Source: Macrophomina tecta (taxonomy: Eukaryota > Ascomycota > Dothideomycetes > Botryosphaeriales > Botryosphaeriaceae). From it: DNA of 64,000 nucleotides. The position numbers and the translations under genes were made by a program. The notes beneath the pieces were generated by a model. That model saw nothing but the letters and a program-made list of their open reading frames with translations. It had not been told where the DNA came from and did no database searches. Each line of letters opens with the position of its first letter. The first letter of the stretch is position 1. The stretch is from positions 3,167,501 through 3,231,500 of the forward strand of contig JAKSGN010000037.1 of NCBI GenBank assembly GCA_024180945.1, in the 5' to 3' direction. Of this stretch, positions 25,153 to 36,009 are shown in pieces.

Positions 25153-25447
25153 CTTTATCGGTTGGACAAAAAAAACGGCTATGATAAACATCGGTTCATA
25201 TATGCGTCACTTAGTGGGCATGTGTCCGGGAATTCTCCATCAACGGATGCGCACCTGACCCTTCTATTCGGGGTACCGCGCTTGGGAGCGACGTTGTCAA
25301 TCGATGAGGCGTTTAGTACGCTATAACCGCGGCGCATCATCAATCTTAAACATTCTAAACTTGGCAAGGTAACTCTCGCATGCCTAGGAAAATTCCATAG
25401 ACTTCCCGTCTAATGTAAGAAGGTATATAGAAGTTGTACTATTTTAA
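25153..25447. other. Intergenic flank between OPT and the Fot1-like insertion
   Basis: Mostly normal composition; no gene recognised. It presumably includes the OPT 3' UTR. AT content rises toward the transposon. Confidence 0.5.
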
Positions 25448-25449
25448 TA

Positions 25450-25491
25450 ACGTGTTCCACAAGCGAGTGCATCACACAAGCGAGTGCATCA
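25450..25491. repeat. Left terminal inverted repeat of copy A (intact)
   Basis: Starts ACGTGTTCC, then two direct copies of ACAAGCGAGTGCATCA. Inverted counterpart of 34104-34145 (RIPped) and 47435-47476 (intact). Confidence 0.93.
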
Positions 25492-26776
25492 TTCCATTAA
25501 ACCTCTACCACTTTAAGTATGAATTACTCCACAACGAGTTATAAAATCGATTATCTATAATATACATTCTATTCTATAGTGGTTTCTGCATCTTTTTGAC
25601 ATGTGCGAGAATTATGCCCAACTTCGCCGCATTGCCCACATCGCCGTCGCTTTATCGCAGGCCTATCCGATTGCGCATCACCTTATCGCATTTCCTGCGA
25701 AATCTGCCCATTAACTACCACTAGCTTTATTAAGTCCTACCCCTCTTAAATCGTAAGCGTCCCTTACTGCTGGATTCGCTTCTTCTTGCGCTTTTTACGG
25801 CCTATTGCGGCCTCATTTGCCTTTTAAAGGCCCGCGACTTCGGCCTACAATAGAACAGCTGAATACGCTATTATTTAAGCCCCTTTTGCAAGCTTATTCA
25901 ACGCCTCGTTAATTAGCGTAGGTGAGCTATCCTGGTGCCGTGTAACTCTACCCCAATAAGCTCAGTTTGACTGACTAATTCAGCTGGGTTATATGGTGTT
26001 TAGGAGTCCCAAGCCGTAGCCTCGGACTAGGGTGGCGTTGGCGTCCGAAGTCGAACATCAAGCTTTAAAATCACGGCGTCTAGATTATATAGAACTAATC
26101 CTGCGCCTCGGAGTCCCCTAGTAATATTCTACGGTATAAAGGCGGCTTCGAACGCCTCTTTAAATGCTAGTAAAAACTCGAGCTTCGTAATATAGTTAAT
26201 ATAGTTTCGTATTAGGCCCTCGATCCGCTTCCCGTACGCCTTCTTAAGGGCCGTAAAACAACTAACATCAAGTAGTTAGAGGAGGTGGGATGAATACGCA
26301 GGCATATAGAGCGTGATAATCCTATATTCCTGGTAAAACGACTCGAATTTAGCTAAATAATGGCTCTCGTGGCCGTTAAGAATTAAAAGACGATATACTC
26401 TAGTTATACGATCCTTCGTGTGCTTTTCGAAGTGCTGCAGCTACTAGAACGTAGGCTTATTTATCGTCTAACTGTTATCGCTCGTTACGATAACCTATTC
26501 GCCTGGTATATCGTCGCTGTACTAAGCTGAAAGGTGGTATTGTTCCTTAAATATTACGAACGGCGGGATCGCTCACCCTTTCGCGTTAACTCCTAGGATT
26601 ATTAAAACCTACTCGCGATTGCCTGGCTGCCTTGTCTTTAGTCGAGTACGTCGTTCGGAGGCTGTGATAACTATTGCGGCTGTAGTAACGCCTATAAGAA
26701 AGCCCGCTTTGTTAACGTTAAAGATATCGTCGTCTACGATTCCGTACTTCGCGATTATATTTCGTACGAGGTTAAA

Positions 26777-26992
26777 TGTTGGATTTAGGTAAGTAAAGAG
26801 TAGTGAGGTTAGAAAAGAGAGTAGATTCTATCTATTTTTTTAAAGAGAGATAAAAGAGTGTCTTTATATATATAACTTTAGATAGTATAACCGAGGAAGT
26901 ATTAGATCCGAGGATATTATATTACCGAGGGCAGGAAGTAACCGAGGAAGGAATTAATATAGTGCCTAAGAAAGTAGTAAGATAGTCTAATA
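26777..26992. repeat. Solo LTR, 216 bp, copia-like ends
   Basis: Absent from the same place in copy B. It starts TGTTGGA and ends TCTAATA (a RIPped TCCAACA, the exact inverse). TTAAA is duplicated at 26772-26776 and 26993-26997. It contains three copies of a short ACCGAGG motif. The strand of the parent element is unknown. Confidence 0.85.
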
Positions 26993-27433
26993 TTAAACTA
27001 GTCTGTAATAAGCTCTAGATTCTTGTATTTAGCCCTCTAGTTATCGTACTTACGATTTAGATGTGTTCTAAGCTTAGGGGTTCGCTTTATAAAGTTAGTA
27101 GGCTAGTTCTTACTAACCTAGCCTCTAGCGCGGCTAGCGAGGAGCTTATTCGCTATATCTCTAACGGCTTCGAGTCTAGGCGGAAATCCTCGCGAATCTA
27201 GATCGAGAATACACTCGACGATAATAAATTCTTCGGTAGGCGTAAGCTTTCGAGAGTTAGATACGTAATCGCATTAGAAAGAAATATCTTTAGCGCGTTA
27301 ATTTATAGTCGAGTAGTAGACGGCGTACTCCTTTATAGCGCCTTAGGCGGTCGGGATTTAGTTTTTCTAGAGCGCTAAAATAGCTAGAATAACTACACTT
27401 TTATTATTTAATAATTAATAATAAGTTAGTTAA

Positions 27434-27817
27434 TGTTACGACACTAGCTAGAGAAGATAGAGGAAGAATAGCCCTACTTTCTAGAAAAGATTCTAACCCC
27501 TCGGAGCGGGAAATTCTTAGTCTAGATCACGCCCTAAAGGGTAGAAGGTAGATCTATTACCTAGCGCACTAACTATAGATTACTCGACTTACTAGATTAC
27601 AGTAAGCTAGCTAGTAATTTACCGTAATCTAACTAAATACTTTATATATATAGGCTATACTTATTTATAGTTAATAGGACCCTCGTAGTTAACTTATTAA
27701 TTAATTCTTATTTTAATATTATATACGATTCTTTTCTACCTACTGCTATAGCCCCTTAAAAGCCTATACTACCTAACGATACACCCGACCTCCCCTAGAA
27801 AGAGTAACAGCGTAATA
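27434..27817 (+). repeat. 5' LTR of G2
   Basis: 384 bp. A run of TATATATA is followed about 44 nt later by GTAGTTAA (27685-27692), the probable transcript start region. Same length as the 3' LTR. Confidence 0.9.
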
Positions 27818-27832
27818 CTTTAACTACTACTC
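27818..27832 (+). promoter_or_regulatory. Primer-binding region of G2
   Basis: Reads CTTTAACTACTACTC directly after the LTR. No TGG is present. TTAACTAC is the exact reverse complement of GTAGTTAA at 27685-27692 in the LTR. Confidence 0.5.
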
Positions 27833-27999
27833 TATAGGCACCGGAGGTAATTACCTAGTAAAGAATACTAACTATAAATAATAAGAATTTTCTACCCTAG
27901 TATAACCCCTAAGGGGAAGACGTGCCTATAACTAAGAAATAGCCCCGCCCTAACCTTAATTCTAAGACCCTACGTAGGCCTTATACGGGCTTATCTAGA

Positions 28000-30900
28000 A
28001 CCTTTAAGCTACTATATAGCGCCTCGAACTTAGCTAACGAAAGTAATCTAAATAAATAGCCCGCCTAATCTAAAACCTAACTCCTACGACTACCTATTTA
28101 ATATAGACCCCGATAACTAACTAGAAAGTTACGTAAGGACCCGCCTTAAATTCTAAACCCGTAGATCTAGTCGCACCTCTAGCCTTTAAACTAAAAATTA
28201 AGGCCCTAGATATATTTAATAGAGCTAGAGGATAACTAGATAAATTTCTATAATAAATTTAAATGTACTTTTATATATATTAAACCTCCTTTTAAGATAA
28301 TATCTAAAAGGTACTATTCGCTAGCTCCTACCTAAGGGGTAATACTACTAGATAGTTTAAACTATACTAGATTAATTAGAATAGCGCTAAGCTATACGAA
28401 GAAACTAAAGAAATTATTAATAGTTTTAAAAAATTTACTAAGGTACTACGTGCTATATTTAATAATAAGAATTACTACTAAGATATCGCCTATTAAACCT
28501 ACCGCCTAAAATAAACTAGATTAGCCGCTAACTATACTACCCGGTTTCGACTATAGCCTTATACCTTAAATAGAATAATAAGGTCTTGCATATACTCTAC
28601 TATAAGGGACTTAAGAACTATATTAAGAATAAATTCACCCGTACTAAGCTATCTACTACGTATTAGAAAATAGTATATACTATAATCTAGATTAACTTAT
28701 ATATATATAATCGCTTTCGGAAGATAGGAAGATTTTCTAGAAATATTACTAATACTACTTAACCCTATAATAGTCTACTACTAGGGGACTCTATAGACCT
28801 AGATACTAACTAATAAAGAACCCCCCGGCTAGCGCTAGAAGAAAAATAATGCTAATATAAAAAAGATTTTTACTTCTACTATAGAAAGTATAGATATATT
28901 AGTAGAAACTATCTAGATAAGTAAACTAGTAACTAACGAACTAACGATAAAAGAACTACCTTAGCTACTAAAAAATAGTCTAAAACTCTTAATTATAATA
29001 CTCTCTACTAGTCTATCTATAGTATTAAAGCCTATCTAACTTACTAAGAAGCTAAAAATATTAATAAGTACTATTTAAAAAACTAGAAACGCCTACTAAA
29101 CTAGAATTATAGTAGGTAAGCCCCCTATTCTATAGAACTATAGTAGTATTAACTAGAAATACTATAGAATACCTACTAGAGAACGAAGAAGACTCTATAA
29201 AATATAAAAACTACTAGATTATTATAATAAAGATTAACAGACGCCGAGCGCTTACCCTTATTAACTTAGTATTATAAGGGAACTACGTCTTAAACTAATT
29301 TATAGAAAAAGCTAATCTAAAGCCCTAAAAAAAGAACTAATTCTATTAGCTAAGAATAATTAATAAATTACCTAGCTTCTTTAGAGATAAAAAGGTAATT
29401 ATTAAAATTCTAAAACTAATTCTTAAATATAAAGACTATAGAGAACGTATCTATCTAGATATTACTAAGATTTCTAAGTATAATATTATTCTCGGTATTC
29501 CTTAGTAAAAGAAATAGAAAGTATAATATAACTAGAATAACGGAGAAATTATCCTTAAGTCTAAAGAATAAAATTAAAGAGAACTAGAATAAAAACTACG
29601 TACTATAGCTAAACCTATTATCTATATAAGCCTAATCTCGAAAGCTACGCTAGAAAAGATACGAAAGAAGAAATAAGCGATTAAAATAATATAGTATCGC
29701 CCTACTACTATAAATAAAGAATAAACCTAGTAGATTAGCGCTACTAGATAAGAAAAACTAGACTATCTAATATTTATTAGAGAAGATAACTCTATTAGAA
29801 TATATAAATAGTATTTTAATAGCGTCTTTAAGGAATACTACCGGTTTAAGAAGATTTTTAGAGAAAAGATTAAAGACGCGCTACTAAAATACTAACTATA
29901 GAACTATAAGATTAACCTAAAACTAGATACTAAACCTTAATTTAGGCTATTATATCTAATATTAGAAAAAGAGTTATAAGCGATAAGAGAATACCTAGAT
30001 TTATTACTAAAAAAAGAATATATTTAACTCTTCTAGTCTTTAGTAGAATTACCCGTTCTCTTTATACTAAAACTAGGAGGTAAGTTACGTCTTTATATAG
30101 ATTATAGATCTTTAAATAATATTATTATTAAGAACTGCTACTCTCTATTCTATATTAATAAACTAAGAAATCGCCTCTTAGAAGTATAATTCTTTACTAA
30201 ACTAGACCTATAGAACGGATACTACCTTATCTAAATTAAAAAAGAATATAAATAGAAAACTATATTTTAAACCTAATACGGCCTATATAAATATTTAGTA
30301 ATACTTTTTAGACTTACTAACGCTTTTACTACGTTCTAAGCCCTCGTTAACTACGTTCTATAGAAATATTTAGATAGATTCTATATAGCTTATCTTAATA
30401 ATATCCTAATTTACTCGGAAACCCTAAAAGAATATAAGAAATACGTATCTAAGGTTCTTTAAAAACTACTTAAATATAGCCTCTTAGTTAAACTAGAAAA
30501 ATATACCTTCTATACCCAAAAGATTAAATTTCTAGGCTTTATTATTAAACTAGAAAAAGTAGTTATAGACCTAAAAAAGATAGAAGATATTCTAAAATAG
30601 TCTAAACTAAGAAATATTAAAGAAATATAAGTCTTTTTAGAATTTACTAACTTCTATTAGTAGTTTATTAAATAATACTTCTATATAGCCGAATTACTAA
30701 TTTAACTTACCTAAAAAGATACCTTATTCGCCTAGAAAGAACTATAATAGAAAGTATTTAACTAACTTAAAAAAGCCTTCGTAGAAGCCCCTATATTAAT
30801 TATATTTAATTTTAATAAGCCTCTCTATCTCGAAACTAATATATCTAACTACGCTATTAGCGCTACTCTTAGCTAGCTAGATAATAAGAAAAGATTATAT

Positions 30901-32960
30901 TCTATCGCGCACTACTCTTATAAAATATTACCTATAGAACTTAACTACGAGATATATAATAAAGAACTACTTACGATTATTATAGTATTTAAGAAATAGT
31001 AATATTACCTTAAAAAAGCTAACTACGAAATTATAATATATTTAGATTATAAGAACCTAGAATACTTTATAACTACTAAGATATTAAATAGAAGATAAGT
31101 ATAATAAATAGAATAACTCGTCCCCTTCTACTTTAAGATCTACTACTATAAAGAAAATAAAAATAGTAAAATAAACGTACTTAGCTATAAAGCTAATTAT
31201 ATAAAAGAAAAGCTAAAATTATCGCTAGTAGTACTTAGATAAAATAATAATAGTATATTAGGCTCTAACCGCCCCTAAATTATCGAAGAACTTAACGTAC
31301 TATAGAAAGAATAAATACTAGTATCTATTATAAGACTAAAAAGTTTTATTAATAATAAAAAGCTTCTAAAAGCTCTAATATCTAAATAAAAACCTAAAGA
31401 TAATAAGAAACTATAAGATAAAGAACCTATGCCTATACTAGAAGAAACTATAGAAGAAATAGTAAAAAAAAAGAAAATAATACTACTACTTAGAAATAAA
31501 TTATCTAAAGAAAATATAATAATAACCTACTATTCTAGAAACTACTATAATAAATAGATACCCCTAAATATAATAACCCTAACCTAGTCTAAGATTATAG
31601 AGGTAATATACTATTCCGTGGAAAAATCTACATACTAATACCTCTACGTAAATAACTAACTAAGAAATACTATAAATCTATAGTTTATAAATACCCGGGA
31701 ATAATAAGAACCTTAGAACGACTTATAAGATACTTCTATTTTTTCTAAATAAGAAAAATAGTAGAAAAAGTTATCTAGAAATATAACGAATATATAAAGA
31801 ATAAAGTAGTATAATATATACTATATAAATAGCTATAGCTTATTATAACGCTAACTAAATTCTAGAAATTAGTTATAATAGACTTTATTACTAATCTACT
31901 AATTTTAGTAGACCCCGTAACTAAAATATAATATAACGCTATTCTAGTTATTATCGACTATTTAATAAAATAGGTATACTTTATTCCTTATAATAAAAAA
32001 AATTAAAGCGGAGGGCTATGCCTACCTCTTTTATAGATATATTTTTACCTACTATAGAATACCTAAGGAACTAATTATAAACTAAGACCTATAATTTAGA
32101 GCTAAGTTCTAGTAAACCTTAGTCTATAAACTAGAAACTAAATATAAGATATTAATAATAGTATACCTATAAACTAATAAATATACGAAATAAATTAATT
32201 AAATACTAGAGTAGTACCTAAGATTCTATCTAAACTATAGATAAAATAACTAGGTCGAACTTCTACCGCTAGCCTAATATGCATATAATAGTATATTAAT
32301 AAAAGCTATATAAACTATGCCTTTCTACGCTAACTATAGTTTTAATTCTACTACCTTTAGAGAACCCTAGATCTATAAAATACTTACCTAAAAAGCTATA
32401 CTTAGGGTAAATTAGCTACGCGAATTATACTAAGAACTAGCTTAAGATATTAAATTTACCGTATACTAAATAGCTATATACTATAATAGATGGCACTAGG
32501 CGTCGCCGCCCCTAAAAAAGGGAAATAAAGTCTAGCTCCTTAGAAAAAAATATTAAAACTATACGATTAAATAATAAATTAGACTATAAGAAAATTAAAC
32601 CCTATAAGATTAAAAAAAACTTTTACCTATTTTTTTTAAACTTAAATTACTAAAATAAGTAGATATATATCTAGTTTTCTATATCTCTTTACTCGAATCC
32701 GTATATAGTAATACTAAATCTAATCTAGAAATTAAAATATACCTCGATAATACTGATAGAGAATAGCTAGTAGAAAAAATTCTTAATAGAGACTAGATTA
32801 ACAGTTAATATAAGTATCTTATTAAATAGAAAAAAATAAACCCCGCTAAAAATTCTTAGAAACTTTTATAGAAACTAGTCTCTTATCTTAGCTACGAAAG
32901 ATTTATCTAGAAATACTATTAATAAAACTCTAACCGCCTAAACCTAGAGTATTCTCCTAT
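28000..32960 (+). pseudogene. G2 gag-pol remnant
   Basis: Read through RIP stops, the order is gag (about 28000-28960), protease region (near 29400), RT (29980-30560, with a LRLYIDYRSLNN-like stretch), RNase H (about 30770-31230), integrase (about 31640-32480) and a chromodomain-like tail (about 32700-32930). The RT active-site box at 30391-30402 reads YLNN, both Asp changed to Asn. Stops are dense and mostly TAA/TAG. Non-functional. Confidence 0.72.
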
Positions 32961-33019
32961 AACATAAAACCTAGAGGAGGTATTAAGAATACCTAAAACT
33001 AGTCTATTAGTATCTTTTA

Positions 33020-33470
33020 AGAAACTGCCCTATTAGAACTTACTATATTACTACTATCTAAACTTAATAGCTATATCGTATACGCTTTCTTAAGCTCTAG
33101 CTTCTCTAAGAATAATAAATTTTAATATACTATTTTATACTTTTAATTATTAAGAAACTACTTCTACTGCTCTAAATGCTCTAAATAAGCTATAGAAGTA
33201 AGAAGAGAGTTTTAAGCTACCTCTAAAGTTTATTAAAAAGTAGATAGGGCCTTAGTAGTAGCTAAATATTTTTTATAAAGGCGATCGCGCTTTTAATTAA
33301 CTAAGTTTCTTATAACTATTAATAACTACTTACTAAGAACTAGAAGAATCTATAATCTTAAACTAGAATATTCTAAACGTTATAGCTATAACTCTAATAA
33401 ATATACTTAGAATAATAAAAAGATAAAGCTCCTAGCTTTTTTTTTAGTAATATTTTATACTTCTTACCCT
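33020..33470 (-). pseudogene. Antisense Cys-cluster/coiled-coil ORF of G2
   Basis: Opposite to gag-pol, before the 3' LTR. At 33414-33376 the minus strand encodes Y-S-K-Y-x6-Y-N-V, which becomes C-S-K-C-x6-C if Tyr derives from Cys. A second frame (about 33270-33020) gives a Leu/Gln/Lys-rich helical stretch (KRDRLYKKYLATTKAL, later YLEHLEQQKQF if stops are Gln). The frame change suggests a spliced intron. Same design as in G1 and G3. Function unknown. Confidence 0.45.
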
Positions 33471-33670
33471 TCTTACGGTAATAACTATAGAAAGGTATAA
33501 TAATAACTTCTAGATAAGTAATATAAGTAGCTAAATTACGGCGCTTAAAGAACTTATAACTAGATATTATAAAATAAGATTAGAAATAAGTAATAAAATA
33601 GATAAGAAAAGACTACTCTATACTTATAGCTTTAAACTTTCGGGCTAAAAGTCACCTAGAGAAGGAATAG

Positions 33671-34054
33671 TATTATAATACTAGCTAGAGAAGATAAAGA
33701 AAGAATAGCTCTACTTTCTAAAAAAGACTTTAATTCTTTAGAGTAGAAAATTCTTAGTCTAGATTACGCTTTAAAGAGTAGAAGATAGATCTATTATCTA
33801 GTATACTAACTATAGATTACTTAACTTACTAGATTATAGTAAGCTAGCTAGTAATCTACCGTAATCTAACTAAATACCCTATATATATAGACTATACTCG
33901 TTTATAGTAGATAGAACCCTCGTAGTTAACTTATTAATTAATTTTTATTCTAATATTATATACGACTCTTTTCTACCTACCGCTATAGCCCCCCGAAAGC
34001 CTATGCTATTTAATAATATACCCGATCTTCCCTAGAAAGAGTAATGGTATAATA
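33671..34054 (+). repeat. 3' LTR of G2
   Basis: 384 bp, RIPped copy of 27434-27817; it ends TATAATA where the 5' copy ends CGTAATA. Confidence 0.9.
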
Positions 34055-34147
34055 GTTAAGATATTATATCTTAAAGAGAGAAGATATATTTTAGTAAAAA
34101 AAATAATATACTTACTTATATAATATACTCGCTTTTAAAATATATTA

Positions 34148-34268
34148 TAATATTAATATTAGAATAGTAGTTTTATAAGCGTTATAACTATACTAGTTAG
34201 CTTTATAAGTATCTTAGTAGTATAGCTAGCGTTAGTAGTATAAATATAAGATAGTACCCCCTCTTATT
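34148..34268. other. Short AT-rich flank, nothing recognised
   Basis: Lies between the right end of Fot1-like copy A and a G1-type LTR fragment. It should be the old right flank of copy A. Confidence 0.4.
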
Positions 34269-34485
34269 TATTACGGCATAGCCTTTATAGAACCTAGAAT
34301 AAATAAAAAAAAGAAATAAGTAAAGCGTAGATAAACGCCGAAAAAGATTTACTAGAAAAAATAGAAATTATATAATACTCTATTAGTTTATTAGTTTATA
34401 AGGGCTTAGTAGAATAAACTCTTAAATACTAGATTAAATAGTTTAAACTATTTATAGAGATAAACTTTATAAATACTAGATTATA
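34269..34485 (+). repeat. 5' portion of a G1-type LTR
   Basis: Matches, after RIP, the first 217 bp of the G1 LTR in plus orientation (starts TATTACGG, compare TGTTACGG). It is broken at 34485 by a G2-type LTR. The rest of this LTR is not adjacent. Confidence 0.75.
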
Positions 34486-35009
34486 TATTACGCCGTTACT
34501 TTTTCTAGGGGAGGTTAGGTATATTATTAAGTAGTATAGGCTTTTAGAAAGCCGTAGCGGTAGATAAGAAAGAATTATACGTAATATTAGAGTAAGAATT
34601 AATTAATAAGTTAACTATAAGAATTCTATCTATTATAAATAAGTATAGCCTATATATATAGGGTATTTAGTTAGATTATAGTAGATTACTAGCTAGCTTA
34701 CTATAATCTAATAAGTTAAGTAATCTATAATTAGTACGCTAGGTAATAGATCTACCTTCTACCCTTTAGGGCGTAATCCGAACTAAGAATTTTTCGCTCT
34801 AAGAGATTAGAGTCTTTTCTAGAAAGTAGAGCTATTTTTTCTTCGTTTTCTCTAGCTAGTATTATAATACTATTCCCCCTCTAGGCGACTTTCGGCCTAA
34901 AAGTTTAAAGCTATAAGTATAGAGTAGTCTTTTATCATTTATTTTATTACTTATTTCTAATCTTATTTTACGATATCTAGTTATAAGTTCTTTAAGCGCT
35001 ATAATTTAG
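34486..35009 (-). mobile_element. 3' end of a second G2-type element, minus strand
   Basis: 34486-34869 is a 384-bp G2 LTR in reverse orientation. 34870-35009 matches the G2 interior just before its 3' LTR (33531-33670). The fragment is cut off at 35009 by the G3 LTR. It inserted into the G1-type LTR to its left, with TTATA flanking on that side. Confidence 0.8.
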
Positions 35010-35751
35010 TATTACGAACCCTACGGGCGATAGTCCCGCACGGGCAAATATCCCCTAAGGGATAGAAACCCTCACGGGAAGAAATCCCGTAGGGAAATAC
35101 TAACCGTAGAAAAACGGCGCTTAGAAAGCTTAGTTAGGAAGTAAGCGGCGTAATAGAATTCCGTAGGAGAATAACTTTCTTAAGAAAATAGTTCCCGCAC
35201 GGGAAGAATAAAAAGCTATAGTTATAAGAGACTATAGTCTAGCGGTATAATACTTTCTTAGCAAGGATCGCGGGCAGAATTTAAGAAACTAGTAGAGAGG
35301 CACGTTACGCGATAATAAATAAGATAAACATCGCTATTATTCGGCTAAGAAGGTTAGAAGTCGGATTCTAGAAAACGGGCCTTAGCGCCCGGATTACGTA
35401 TAGGATCTACTTCTAGATCTTTACTAATCTAAGGCCTACCCTTTTAGATCACCATCGATCTAAGCCCTACTAGATTATATAAGATCCGAATACTATACTA
35501 GATTATTATAGCTTTCCTACGGTATATAAATATACTTATTAGATAGTACTTTAACTTTTATAGTTAACTTAAAGTTCTAATATAACCCTATTAGAGGTAA
35601 TAAGCCTAACGCGCACTACGCACTAATATATTACGTAATTACTACTATTATTCTAATTCTTTACCCTTCTCTTATTCTTTAAAGTAAATCCCTTTAGCTA
35701 CCTAACCCTGCTAGGCGATTCTAAAGCCTAGTAGAAGAGGCCGCCGTTACA
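35010..35751 (+). repeat. 5' LTR of G3
   Basis: Contains TATATAAA (35523-35530) with TAGTTAA (35571-35577) about 40 nt downstream, and repeats of CGCACGGG near the 5' side. Followed by CTTTAACTACTATTC, a primer-binding region without TGG. Confidence 0.87.
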
Positions 35752-35766
35752 CTTTAACTACTATTC
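35752..35766 (+). promoter_or_regulatory. Primer-binding region of G3
   Basis: CTTTAACTACTATTC; its TTAACTA complements TAGTTAA at 35571-35577 in the LTR. Nearly the same sequence follows the LTRs of G1c, G1b and G2. Confidence 0.45.
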
Positions 35767-36009
35767 TTATAAGGAAAGGTAGTTCCGAGGAGGGAAATAC
35801 TTAATAATAAGGTAGTATTACCCGATACTTAACGCTAACTAAGTAATATAATAAACGACGTCGATATAAATAATAACGGTCCCCTATAGCTAACTATAGC
35901 TGACCTCTTTTAGGTTATTTAAGATATATAAGGCTAGATCGGCGAACTACGTAGATAACTCTAGAAGTAGACTAACAAGAATACCTAGCTCTATTAATAA
36001 ATAGGCGAA

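Larger units (their letters stand above)
27434..34054 (+). mobile_element. Full-length Ty3/gypsy chromovirus, family G2 (6,621 bp)
   Basis: Two LTRs of exactly 384 bp (27434-27817 and 33671-34054) and a 5-bp duplication GTTAA (27429-27433 and 34055-34059) define it. It lies inside the transposase gene of Fot1-like copy A. The 5' LTR still begins TGTTACG; the 3' LTR is RIPped at the same place. The interior encodes gag-pol on the plus strand and an antisense ORF near its end. Confidence 0.92.
25569..34064 (-). pseudogene. Fot1-like DDE transposase of copy A, interrupted and RIPped
   Basis: Minus strand; stop at 25569-25571. The start corresponds to the ATG of copy B but reads ATA at 34064-34062. 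The frame is cut by G2 and a solo LTR. The N-terminal part is a helix-turn-helix region as in copy B; the DDE part lies about 26770-26150. The first acidic residue appears as Asn (NVNKAGF for a NFDEKGF-type motif), and the second as Asn at 26385-26387 (LILNGHESH for LILDGHESH); the third, LLDV, remains 35 residues further on. The C-terminus (25594-25646) keeps an intact CCHC knuckle, CGQCGEVGHNSRTC. Stops I noted are TAA/TAG, apart from one that may be TGA-derived. Inactive. Confidence 0.8.
25450..34145 (-). mobile_element. Fot1/pogo-like DNA transposon copy A, split by two nested LTR insertions
   Basis: A 42-bp inverted repeat at 25450-25491 matches, after RIP, 34104-34145, and it matches exactly the right end of copy B (47435-47476). 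TA flanks both ends (25448-25449, 34146-34147), the duplication typical of Tc1/mariner-pogo elements. Removing the solo LTR (26777-26992) and the G2 element (27434-34054) with one target copy each leaves about 1.85 kb, the usual Fot1 size. Each terminal repeat holds two copies of ACAAGCGAGTGCATCA, probable transposase sites. The left end next to the gene island is intact; the right end is heavily RIPped. Confidence 0.9.
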
